From Streptomyces sp. RPA4-2 (GTDB taxonomy: Bacteria > Actinomycetota > Actinomycetes > Streptomycetales > Streptomycetaceae): DNA of 64,000 nt. Where the stretch lies: NCBI RefSeq assembly GCF_012273515.2, contig NZ_CP050975.2:9238001-9302000 (forward strand), in the 5' to 3' direction. The notes beneath the pieces were generated by a model. It was not told the origin of the DNA, ran no database searches, and saw only the letters and a list, made by a program, of their open reading frames with translations. The translations under genes were made by a program, and so were the position numbers. Positions 7,713-15,197 of the stretch are shown piece by piece; within the stretch, counting starts at the first letter, position 1, and each line of letters begins with the position of its first letter.

Positions 7713-9830
7713 TCAGTTCGTGACGTGGACCAGCAGTATGGCGATGTCGTCAGTGCGCGGGTTGAGCGAGGCATCGCCGACGAGGGTTTCGGTGAGGCTT
7801 TCGATGTCATCGTTCGGGGCATGGGCCAGTCGGCCGGCGAGGGCGCTGATGGCGTCGTCGATGTCGATGCCCGGTGCTTCGACGAGCCCGTCGGTGTAGA
7901 GCGCCAGAGTGAGGCCTGAGGGCAACGGAATGTCCACAGCCACGTAGTGGGCGTCCGCGACGATACCGAGCAGTAGTCCCGGGGGCAGTGCGAGGGCTTC
8001 CGTACGGCCGTCCGGATGGCGCAGAAGTGGCGGAAGGTGTCCGGCCGTGGCTAGGAGCGCCCGGCGCCGGACCAGATCGAGCTGGATGCAGAGGCAGCTG
8101 GCGAAGAGACCGGGATCCAAATCGCACATCACCTGGTTGGTACGGGTCAGGAGATCGTCCGGACGCATCCCCACGGCGGCGTGGGTGTGGACGGCGGTGC
8201 GCAGCTGGCCCATCAGGGCCGCGGCCCGGACGTTGTGGCCCTGGACGTCGCCGATGACCGCTGTGGCGATTGCGGTGCCACAGCGGATGAGGTCGTAAAA
8301 GTCGCCTCCGACGTCCATGCCATGAGCCGCGGGCAGGTAGCGGGCGGCGGCCCGCAGGCCGGGAACGGCGGGAAGTCGTTGCGGCAGCAGACCGGTCTGC
8401 AGGGTGCGGGCGAGATCGTCCCTGGCCTCGTGCAGACAGGCCCTGTCCAGGGCCTGGGCGACCAGTCCGGCCACTGAAACCAGGAGATTGCGCTCCGTCG
8501 GCGGGAATCGACGGGGCCGGTCGAAGGACAGTACGAGAATTCCCACTGGCCGGCCGCGGATGATCAGCGGCAGAAACGCCCACGCGTTCCTGGTGCCGTA
8601 TTGGACAGCCTCCGGGTACGTCTGCTGGAACTCGTCGAAACTGGTGAAGAACAGGGGGCCGTGGCCGGTCAGGGCCTTCGCGGGCGGATTGTCGGAGGCC
8701 AGGGAGTGGCCGTCGAAGAGGGACAGGAAGGCCGTGTCGTAGCCGCGGTGGCCGACGACCCGCAGCCGCCCTTCGGACGCGGTCATCAGGACCAGGCCCG
8801 TGGCGTCGAAGGCGGGCAGGAACTGGTTGGCGATGGTCTCGGCGACGTCGCTCACCCGCACCGTCTCCGTGAGGCTTGCCGCCAGGTGCATCAACAGGTG
8901 GAACGGCTTGATCTCGGTCGCCTCCACGAAAGGCAGGACGTGCTGGTGCTGACCGGCCGGTGTCGTCCGGGGGAGGGCCGCCATGTGGACGCTGACACCG
9001 GAGGCGTCGGGGTAGAGCTCGATGGACAGGTACACATCGGGTGCACGTGTGACGTTGAACTGAGCGGGCTGGTGGCCGATGACCGTGGCACGGAACAGGT
9101 CCTCGAAGTCGGAACCACCGAGCCACCGCAGGCGCTCCCACGGTCGCGCACCCAGCAGGTCGGCCGCGCCCACTCCGAGCAGGTCGCTTGCCGCATTGCT
9201 GACAAAGGTGATCCGGCCTTCCAGATCCAGGGACATCGCCCCCGGCAGGCGCATGGCGTAGTCATGAGCCGCCAGTGCTTCGGCCTGATCCGGGGTGCGG
9301 GACCGTTCCGCTGTCAGTGCCATGGGACGCTTCCCGGGCAGCAACGGATGTCCGCGTCGCGTTGAGCGCTGCAACAACAAGCCTGCTCGGCGGCAGAACG
9401 TCTCGATCGCCGCCGCTTCCTCCGGCCTCAGACGCTTGGGATGCGAGGGTGGCCACAGCAGGCAGGCCGCGCCCTGTACGGCCGCACCGGAGAAGATCGG
9501 GGCAGCCGCCACGGCGTGTTCGGGAACCATGAGAGCGAGCCGGGGATAGTGCAGTGCCAGCTCCTCGGAGTCGCCGACCCAGACCATGCGCCTCTCGCGC
9601 GTCGCCTCGGCAGCGGGGACCGCCTCTTCCACGTGGATCCGTGCCCAGGAGGAGAGAACGGTCCAGGACGTGCCGTACAGCATCGACAACTGCAGGACAG
9701 GCTCTTTGGGGGAAAGGAGGAACAGCATGGCGCTCGAGGCGTCGGAGTCCGTCACCAGATGCCGGAAGAGACTGGCCATCTCCTTCCAGTCCCGTGCGGA
9801 GCCCGACGCAGGAGACACCACGACCGTCAC
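7713..9830 (-). CDS. GAF-PAS-GAF-SpoIIE multidomain phosphatase
   Basis: A 705-residue cytoplasmic signalling phosphatase. In order: an N-terminal GAF-like region (about 10-160), a PAS domain (LDLEGRITFVSNAASDLLGV, about 195-300), a second GAF domain (about 310-470) and a C-terminal PP2C/SpoIIE domain (about 480-705). The catalytic domain shows DVGGDFYDLI, VIGDVQGHNVRAAALM, YTDGLVE and DDIAILLV, the expected metal-binding aspartates. It should sense a small ligand or redox signal and dephosphorylate an anti-anti-sigma factor. The GTG at 9830 is preceded by AGGAAGG; GTG codons at 9821 and 9818 are alternatives. It points the same way as the phosphatase at 5927 but about 550 bases of mobile debris separate them. 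Confidence 0.9.
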   Translation of the reverse strand: MTVVVSPASGSARDWKEMASLFRHLVTDSDASSAMLFLLSPKEPVLQLSMLYGTSWTVLSSWARIHVEEAVPAAEATRERRMVWVGDSEELALHYPRLALMVPEHAVAAAPIFSGAAVQGAACLLWPPSHPKRLRPEEAAAIETFCRRAGLLLQRSTRRGHPLLPGKRPMALTAERSRTPDQAEALAAHDYAMRLPGAMSLDLEGRITFVSNAASDLLGVGAADLLGARPWERLRWLGGSDFEDLFRATVIGHQPAQFNVTRAPDVYLSIELYPDASGVSVHMAALPRTTPAGQHQHVLPFVEATEIKPFHLLMHLAASLTETVRVSDVAETIANQFLPAFDATGLVLMTASEGRLRVVGHRGYDTAFLSLFDGHSLASDNPPAKALTGHGPLFFTSFDEFQQTYPEAVQYGTRNAWAFLPLIIRGRPVGILVLSFDRPRRFPPTERNLLVSVAGLVAQALDRACLHEARDDLARTLQTGLLPQRLPAVPGLRAAARYLPAAHGMDVGGDFYDLIRCGTAIATAVIGDVQGHNVRAAALMGQLRTAVHTHAAVGMRPDDLLTRTNQVMCDLDPGLFASCLCIQLDLVRRRALLATAGHLPPLLRHPDGRTEALALPPGLLLGIVADAHYVAVDIPLPSGLTLALYTDGLVEAPGIDIDDAISALAGRLAHAPNDDIESLTETLVGDASLNPRTDDIAILLVHVTN

Positions 9831-10279
9831 CGACCTTCCTGGACGCCGGCCCCACGCTCAGTCACCGCGCACCCGGCAGGCTCCAGCCTGGTGCCGGAGC
9901 CGACCGAGAGGGCTACCCGTGCACAGGACATACTCTGACAATAGCTATCTAATTAGGTGGAAGTCTTGCAAAAAGCTCCAGCCACGCTTGGGACGCGTAC
10001 ACCGGAAGGGCAGTGCCGGGGCGGATGACATACGGGCATCGCCGTTCCCGGATCGGCTGCCTCCCCGGCACCTTCTCCGTGGCTCGGCAATGGGGCTTCC
10101 GGCCTTTGGGTCCGGCATGACTTCCCCTCCTGTTGTTCATGATTCGGGGGGTGTCACCGGGTCCGGAGGCATCGACGGACCGCTGATGAGGGGCTTGAGC
10201 ACCGGCTTCACCCGAGCCGGAAGAGCTCTCCGTAACGTGGATGTGGCAGCTCGCCCCGGCAGAGCCGGACGAAAGCGTG
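9831..10279. other. Intergenic stretch without a gene
   Basis: About 450 bases. The AT-rich patch near 9938-9965 (tctgacaatagctatctaat) is unusual for this GC level and may hold the promoter of the upstream end of the phosphatase gene or a foreign remnant. No family-like protein was seen in six frames. Confidence 0.35.
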
Positions 10280-10580
10280 ATGGAGGCTGGTCGACCACGA
10301 CCACGACCACGACCAGTACCGTTCCGTGCTTGGCCTGCAGCTTTGCGAACAGCTCACGGAGCTTGGGCTCGGTGTTGGGTGACGACGTCCAGGCCGAGGA
10401 AGACGCCCCGTCGCCTACCTACCGGGCCTGACGATGCGGCGGATCGCCCTTCTACCTGGGTGAGGCCAGGACGCACGCGAGGGACGGGTTCATCATCGCG
10501 GACGCGGCCCGCGGGCCGACGATCGTCTCCAGCTCGGCGATCGTCTCGTCCGCGCCGTCGATCGCCCGAAGCGTGTACGG
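10280..10580. pseudogene. Scrambled IS110-family transposase remnant
   Basis: Three adjoining pieces of one IS110-type transposase lie in alternating orientation. 10280-10404 (minus) encodes the N-terminus: VFLGLDV, then after a frame break TEPKLRELFAKLQAKHGTVL and VDQP. 10410-10512 (plus) encodes VAYLPGLTMRRIA, a stop, then ARDGFIIADAAR, normally downstream of VDQP. 10515-10580 (minus) encodes PYTLRAIDGADETIAELETI, the next piece. Each is recognisable, but the orientations cannot come from one gene without inversions. The DEDD domain is incomplete and the C-terminal part absent. Confidence 0.75.
10293..10316. repeat. GACCAC tandem hexamer
   Basis: Three perfect GACCAC units plus a GACCAG unit. 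On the minus strand they encode a Val run inside the IS110 motif that is normally LVVVDQP, giving seven consecutive valines before DQP. It is an in-frame repeat expansion in a dead gene. Confidence 0.7.
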
Positions 10581-10675
10581 CACTCACCGTTTCTGAGGTC
10601 ATCCACCGCCGGACCCGCGGGCGGATCGTGGATGCGGCCTTCGCGCATCCTGAAAGCACATTCTGAGGGTGGTTA

Positions 10676-11071
10676 TTACGTCGAGGAGTCCCGGTCCGGG
10701 CTCAGCGCGGCGTGGACTGCGGCCATGATGGCCTCGGTGTCGGCACCAAGTGCGTGGGCGGCAGAGGTGAAATCACGGGCGAGGGTGGTGAGTTGGGAGG
10801 CGTATGAGCGGGTCGGGCCTGCTGGGGGTGCCGCGACCCGGGAGCCCGCTCCGCGGCGGGTGCGGATCAGCTCGGCGGCTTCCAGCTCGCGGTAGGCGCG
10901 GGCCACCGTGCCCGGTGCGAGGCCGAGGTCGGTGGCCAACTGGCGCACGGTAGGCAGCCGTTCGCCCTCGGCCAGCTGGCCGGTGACGATCAACGCGCCG
11001 AGTTGCGCGCGGATTTGTGCGTACGGAGGTACCTGGCTGGCGGTGTCGACGCGGACGGCGGGTTCATTCAT
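10676..11071 (-). CDS. GntR family regulator (YtrA-like, short)
   Basis: A 131-residue DNA-binding protein with an N-terminal GntR winged helix (PPYAQIRAQLGALIVTGQL, then LPTVRQLATDLGLAPGTVAR, about 14-66) and only about 60 residues after it. That is the YtrA-type architecture, usually controlling a linked membrane protein or ABC exporter. Its start overlaps the end of the upstream membrane-protein gene by eight bases, so the two form an operon. Two inverted repeats upstream of that operon (11874-11903 and 11917-11940) are good candidates for its operators. Confidence 0.9.
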   Translation of the reverse strand: MNEPAVRVDTASQVPPYAQIRAQLGALIVTGQLAEGERLPTVRQLATDLGLAPGTVARAYRELEAAELIRTRRGAGSRVAAPPAGPTRSYASQLTTLARDFTSAAHALGADTEAIMAAVHAALSPDRDSST

Positions 11072-11855
11072 CGTCGGGGACCCCCTTCGTCACGTCGTCG
11101 TCGACGGCCCGGGGGGCCACCACGGTGATCAGGGACCAGGCGACGGTGAACAGGTTCAGCAGGGCCAGAGGGTAGAACACCCAGAAGGTGAGCAGGCCCA
11201 TCGCACCGGCGCAGCCCGTATTCGTGAGCGAGACGGAGATCATCAGTACGGCGTACAGCTGCTGGCTCGACACCAGCAGGCCCCAGGCTCCGGTGACGGC
11301 CCATGCGCGGTCGCGACGCTGCTGTTCCCCGCCTGGTCCGTGGACGATGCGGCGCAGGGCCCACAGGCAGGTCGGGGTGGTTACGACGAGGGCGCCGAAT
11401 GCCGGGAGGCTGTAGTACATGCCTGGCCAGGGGCCCAGGGATGCCGACATCCCGTTGCAGGTGATGGCGATGACCTTACCCGTGCTGAATATACGGTCGG
11501 GGTCGACGGAGGCGGTGGCGGCCGTGATGGCCAGCAGCACGGCGAGCGAGACGCCCTGAAGGGCGATCAAGGGGCCCATGCGGGGCGGTACATGGTCTCT
11601 GACCAGGCGCGGGGCGAGAGTCGCGGTGCGTACCGCGTTCTGGGGGAGCAGGGTCAGCGCGTCGGCAAGGAGAACGCCGGCCACCGCGCACAGGCCGAAG
11701 GCGGTGATGCAGAACACGACGCGCTGCTCGAACTCGACGCGCCCCAGCGTGGACAGAGCCTGTGCGGCCAGGATGCCGATGGCCAGACCCGACCAACGGG
11801 CGTAGTGGTTGGCGTGATCGAGGAAGCGGCTCTGGAACGGGGCGGTTTCGAGCAT
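11064..11855 (-). CDS. Multi-pass membrane protein, GntR-linked
   Basis: A 263-residue integral membrane protein with about six or seven hydrophobic stretches: ARWSGLAIGILAAQALSTLG, VFCITAFGLCAVAGVLLADA, LIALQGVSLAVLLAITAATA and others. No enzymatic motif is visible. It is the first gene of a two-gene operon with a YtrA-type GntR regulator, so it is probably induced by a membrane-active compound (inference). The ATG at 11855 has a GAGGGGATCTCC ribosome region directly upstream. Confidence 0.8.
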   Translation of the reverse strand: MLETAPFQSRFLDHANHYARWSGLAIGILAAQALSTLGRVEFEQRVVFCITAFGLCAVAGVLLADALTLLPQNAVRTATLAPRLVRDHVPPRMGPLIALQGVSLAVLLAITAATASVDPDRIFSTGKVIAITCNGMSASLGPWPGMYYSLPAFGALVVTTPTCLWALRRIVHGPGGEQQRRDRAWAVTGAWGLLVSSQQLYAVLMISVSLTNTGCAGAMGLLTFWVFYPLALLNLFTVAWSLITVVAPRAVDDDVTKGVPDDE

Positions 11856-11873
11856 AGGGAGATCCCCTCAGAT

Positions 11874-11903
11874 CATCTTGTACCGAGCAGCCAGCACAAG
11901 ATG
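11874..11903 (-). promoter_or_regulatory. Candidate GntR operator, proximal
   Basis: Perfect 8-base inverted repeat CATCTTGT / ACAAGATG with 14 bases between the arms, 18 bases before the start of the membrane-protein gene. It shares the CTTGT/ACAAG half-sites with the second repeat at 11917-11940. It lies where the transcript should begin. Confidence 0.55.
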
Positions 11904-11916
11904 CCGCACTTCACGT

Positions 11917-11940
11917 CTTGTGTCAAACACTCGATACAAG
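11917..11940 (-). promoter_or_regulatory. Candidate GntR operator, distal, with -35 element
   Basis: Inverted repeat CTTGTGTC / GATACAAG (7 of 8 matched) with an 8-base spacer. On the minus strand it overlaps a TTGACA hexamer that would make a good -35 element, with a weak CATCTT -10 about 17 bases on. A repressor bound here would block the membrane-protein/GntR promoter. Confidence 0.55.
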
Positions 11941-11978
11941 GTGGTGCAGGGAGAGGTGCATTCTGACGGGAGGCAGCC

Positions 11979-12022
11979 CTTTGAGCTCGTAAGGCGATCA
12001 CGATCGTGTTGCGAGCTCAAAG
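11979..12022. repeat. Long inverted repeat
   Basis: Perfect 11-base arms CTTTGAGCTCG and CGAGCTCAAAG separated by 22 bases. Inside is a separate 10-base palindrome CACGATCGTG (11999-12008). It overlaps the 3' end of a possible micro-gene on the minus strand. It could be a terminator for that gene, a binding site or a mobile-element relic. Confidence 0.5.
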
Positions 12023-12135
12023 CGTTCGACGATGTCTGCGGGGCAGGACGAGCGCTTCGTAAGGTTGGCCAACTCGACGGCCTCGGGTGTGGCTTTCGGC
12101 CTCCCGACGCGCCGACCGTGGCCAACCGGCTCCAT
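11998..12135 (-). CDS. Possible micro-gene or gene remnant, 45 residues
   Basis: A minus-strand frame from an ATG at 12135 to a TGA at 11998 encodes a compact, hydrophilic peptide containing VGRPKATPEAVELANLTKRS and ending ADIVERFELATRS. The composition is protein-like and the GRPKATPEA segment resembles regions next to helix-turn-helix motifs in recombinases. I could not assign it. It may be the C-terminal stub of a lost gene. Confidence 0.3.
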   Translation of the reverse strand: MEPVGHGRRVGRPKATPEAVELANLTKRSSCPADIVERFELATRS

Positions 12136-12320
12136 GTGTGCGCTGCGAACCCCTCAGACCTACGACGTCGTCAGCAACGACGCCTGGCTTCCGTCGAGTC
12201 CGCCACGCTTCCCTCCGCACGAGGGCGTGCTCGAACGACTCCCGTACACGCCGCTCACCTGTCGGTGGGGCCGCTTATGCTGCACCGAAACGATCACGCA
12301 GGACCTGGGGAGGGCGCGGC

Positions 12321-13304
12321 ATGTTCGAGAGATTGTTGAGCGGGCGAAGAGAGAGACCGGCGGATCCGCACGCCTCGCGCGCACCGCGCAGACTCATGAA
12401 CGGGATGTATAGGCTGCGCGCGCTCGGCGATACCCGGGTGCTCGCGCTGACGGAGGCGGCCCGCTCCGGTGACTGGACGGCGGTCAAGGCAGCACTCACC
12501 CCGTTCGATCTCGGACGTGACGACCAGGTCCTGGGTGAACTGGCCGACCTGAACGGTGTGGAGGACTGGATCGGCCGTGCCGTCGAGGGGGACAAGGAGC
12601 ACCGGGCGACCGCCTTGCTGATATCCGGCGCACGCCACGTCGTCTGGGGCTGGGAGGCACGTACTCGCGCGATGGCCGCGGACGTGACGCCCGGACAGTG
12701 GCGGGTCTTCGGTGAGAGGCTCCGCATTGCCGAGGATCAGTTGCTGGAGGCGGCGGAGCTGCGGCCGGACTGGGTCACCCCGTGGCGTCGCCTGCTGACC
12801 TCCGGCCGCGGCATCTCGGTCGGCCCCGCTGTCAACGAGACCCGCCTTGATGCGGCCCTGCGCCGCGACCCGCTGGACCTGGAGACCCACGTCGAGTGGG
12901 TGTCGTACCTCCAGCCCCGCTGGAACGGCAAGCCCGGCGAGGCCCTGGCGTTCGCGCGCAAGGCGTTCGCCGGTGCGCCCGACGGCCACCGCCTCGGCTG
13001 CGTGATCGCCGTCGCACACATCGAGGACTGGGTCGAGTCCGACCACAAGACTTGCCTCATCACCCCCGAGATCCAGGACGAGTTGCTGGACGTCGCCGAG
13101 CGCAGCATCCTCCACCCCGCCTATGTGCGCCGCCCGGTCTGGCAGCAGGACTTCAATGCCTTCGCCATGGCGCTCTCCCTGGCTTCGGAGCGGATCGCGT
13201 CGCCGATCGTCTTCCGCGAGCTGGGCGGCGCGTACACCACGTGGCCGTGGCGGTACATGGCGGAGCCGGAAAAGATGTACGCCCGCGCCCGGCGCAACGC
13301 CTGA
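12321..13304 (+). CDS. Conserved hypothetical, helical repeat-like protein
   Basis: A 327-residue soluble protein made mostly of amphipathic helices, with TPR-like spacing in segments such as IAEDQLLEAAELRPDWVTPW and ALRRDPLDLETHVEWVSYL. It lacks a signal peptide, membrane segment or catalytic motif. The general look is that of DUF4034-type or other TPR-related proteins, which I cannot confirm. The ATG at 12321 follows GGGGAGGG with good spacing; a longer in-frame start at 12087 would add 78 Arg-rich residues and is unlikely. It lies 43 bases ahead of the HSP90-like gene, so it is probably the first gene of that operon. Confidence 0.8.
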   Translation: MFERLLSGRRERPADPHASRAPRRLMNGMYRLRALGDTRVLALTEAARSGDWTAVKAALTPFDLGRDDQVLGELADLNGVEDWIGRAVEGDKEHRATALLISGARHVVWGWEARTRAMAADVTPGQWRVFGERLRIAEDQLLEAAELRPDWVTPWRRLLTSGRGISVGPAVNETRLDAALRRDPLDLETHVEWVSYLQPRWNGKPGEALAFARKAFAGAPDGHRLGCVIAVAHIEDWVESDHKTCLITPEIQDELLDVAERSILHPAYVRRPVWQQDFNAFAMALSLASERIASPIVFRELGGAYTTWPWRYMAEPEKMYARARRNA

Positions 13305-13347
13305 GCCCCGCACCCTGCCCGCCGCTCATCTCACCCCGGACTGCCCG

Positions 13348-15195
13348 ATGACTTTGTCCCACACTCCTTCGAGCCCGGCCGGCGCCGACCGCACCTTCCA
13401 GGTGGATCTGCGCGGCCTCGTCGACCTCCTCTCCCACCACCTCTACTCCAGCCCCCGCGTCTACCTGCGGGAACTCCTCCAGAACGCGGTTGACGCGCTG
13501 ACCGCGCGGCGCGGTGTCGAACCGGGCGCCGCCCCCGACGCGTTCGGTATCCGTCTGTACGCCGATGGTTCGGTGGTGCGGGTGGAGGACGACGGCGTCG
13601 GCCTCACCGAGGACGACGTGCACCGCTTCCTCGCCACGATCGGCCGCAGCAGCAAGCGCGCCGAGCAGATCGCCGCACAACGTGCCGAATTCATCGGCCA
13701 GTTCGGCATCGGTCTTCTCTCCTGCTTCCTGGTCGCCGACGAGATCCACGTCCTCAGCCGGTCCGCCCGCACACCCGGCGCCCCGGCCGTGGAGTGGCGG
13801 GGCCGCGGCGACGGCAGCTACACCGTCCGCACCCTGCCCGCCTCCGCCCGACCCCGGCCCGGCACGACTGTCACCCTGACGCCCCGCGCCGACGCCGGAG
13901 AGTGGACCCGCCCGGTCCAGGTGCAGGCGCTCGCCCGGCACTTCGGATCCCTGCTGCGGCACCCAGTGACCTTCGACGACGGCTCGGGCGGCCCCGGCGC
14001 AGCCGTCAACCCCGAGCCCGCCCCCTGGGCGCGCACCTACCCCACGCCGGGAGCTCGCTCCCGCGCGCTGGCCGCCTACGGCGAGGAGATCTTCGGGTTC
14101 ACACCCCTGGACACCATCGACCTGGACCTTCCCGCGGTGGGCCTGAAGGGCATCGCGTGCATCCTCCCCGAGACGGTCCCCGCCGGACGCCGTCACGGCC
14201 ACCGCGTGCACGTCAAGGGCATGCTGCTGTCCGAGCAGGCCGAGGAACTCCTGCCCGAATGGGCCTTCTTCGTCCGCTGCGTGATCGACGCCGAGAGCCT
14301 GCGCCCGACGGCCTCCCGCGAGTCCCTCTACGAGGACGACACCCTTGCCGCGGTCCGTGACGCCCTCGCCGGACGACTGCGCGACTGGATCGCGCGGACC
14401 GCCGCCAGCAACCCGGACCTCCTCGGCCGCTTCCTCCAGGCCCACCACCTGGCCGTGAAATCCCTGGCCGTGCACGACGACGAGATCCTGCGCATGCTGC
14501 TGCCGTGGCTGCCGTTCGAGACCACCGACGGACACGCCACCCTGGACGAGTTCGCGCGCACCCACCGCACCGTGCTCGTGACCTCCAGCGTGGAGGAGTT
14601 CCGGCAGGTCGCCGCGATCGCCGCGGCCGCCGGCCTCGGCGTCGTCAACGGCGGCTACACCTACGACCGAGAACTGGTCCACCGGCTGCCGGAGATCAGA
14701 TCCGAGGTCACGGTCGACGACCTCGACCCGGCCACACTCACCGCCCACCTCGACCCCGTCGAACGCGAGACGGAACTGGCCGCCGCGCCCTACCTCGCCC
14801 TGGCCCGGGACGCGCTCGCCGTCTTCGACTGCGACGTCGCGTTGCGCACCTTCCAGCCGGCCTCCGCGCCCGCCCTCCTCCTCGACAGCCGCGAGGCCCG
14901 GCACGAGCGCACCCGCTCCCAGCTCGCCCGCGAACAGCAGGGCGGCGTCTGGGGCGACATCCTCGGTCACCTGCGCCAGGAGGCCCCGCGGGCCCAGCTG
15001 ATCCTCAACCAGCTCAACCCGCTGGTACGCACCGCGGTCACCATCGACGAGCCCGAACTGGCCCGCACCAGCGCCGAAGCCCTCTACGGGCAGGCCGCGA
15101 TGCTGTCCCGGCGCCCGCTGCGACCGGCCGAATCGAGCCTCATCAACCGCTCCTTCCTCGACCTCCTCGCCCACGCCCTGCGCAAGGACAACTGA
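13348..15195 (+). CDS. HSP90/HtpG-like GHKL ATPase
   Basis: A 615-residue relative of bacterial HSP90. The N-terminal GHKL ATP site is intact: YLRELLQNAVDA with catalytic Glu42 and Asn46, DDGVGLT at 81-87, and the GQFGIGLLSCF lid motif at about 117-127. The middle-domain SRE motif (about 323-325) that contacts ATP in HtpG is also present. The C-terminal third diverges from HtpG and no obvious dimerisation signature was recognised. It should be an ATP-driven chaperone or remodelling protein. It is followed two bases later by the 982-residue TPR-like gene, an arrangement implying that the two work together. Confidence 0.88.
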   Translation: MTLSHTPSSPAGADRTFQVDLRGLVDLLSHHLYSSPRVYLRELLQNAVDALTARRGVEPGAAPDAFGIRLYADGSVVRVEDDGVGLTEDDVHRFLATIGRSSKRAEQIAAQRAEFIGQFGIGLLSCFLVADEIHVLSRSARTPGAPAVEWRGRGDGSYTVRTLPASARPRPGTTVTLTPRADAGEWTRPVQVQALARHFGSLLRHPVTFDDGSGGPGAAVNPEPAPWARTYPTPGARSRALAAYGEEIFGFTPLDTIDLDLPAVGLKGIACILPETVPAGRRHGHRVHVKGMLLSEQAEELLPEWAFFVRCVIDAESLRPTASRESLYEDDTLAAVRDALAGRLRDWIARTAASNPDLLGRFLQAHHLAVKSLAVHDDEILRMLLPWLPFETTDGHATLDEFARTHRTVLVTSSVEEFRQVAAIAAAAGLGVVNGGYTYDRELVHRLPEIRSEVTVDDLDPATLTAHLDPVERETELAAAPYLALARDALAVFDCDVALRTFQPASAPALLLDSREARHERTRSQLAREQQGGVWGDILGHLRQEAPRAQLILNQLNPLVRTAVTIDEPELARTSAEALYGQAAMLSRRPLRPAESSLINRSFLDLLAHALRKDN

Positions 15196-15197
15196 CG

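Noticed and set aside
10241..10666. 141-codon plus-strand frame over the IS110 remnant
   Set aside because: It crosses the orientation changes of the transposase fragments and matches the family in none of its own frame except by overlap.
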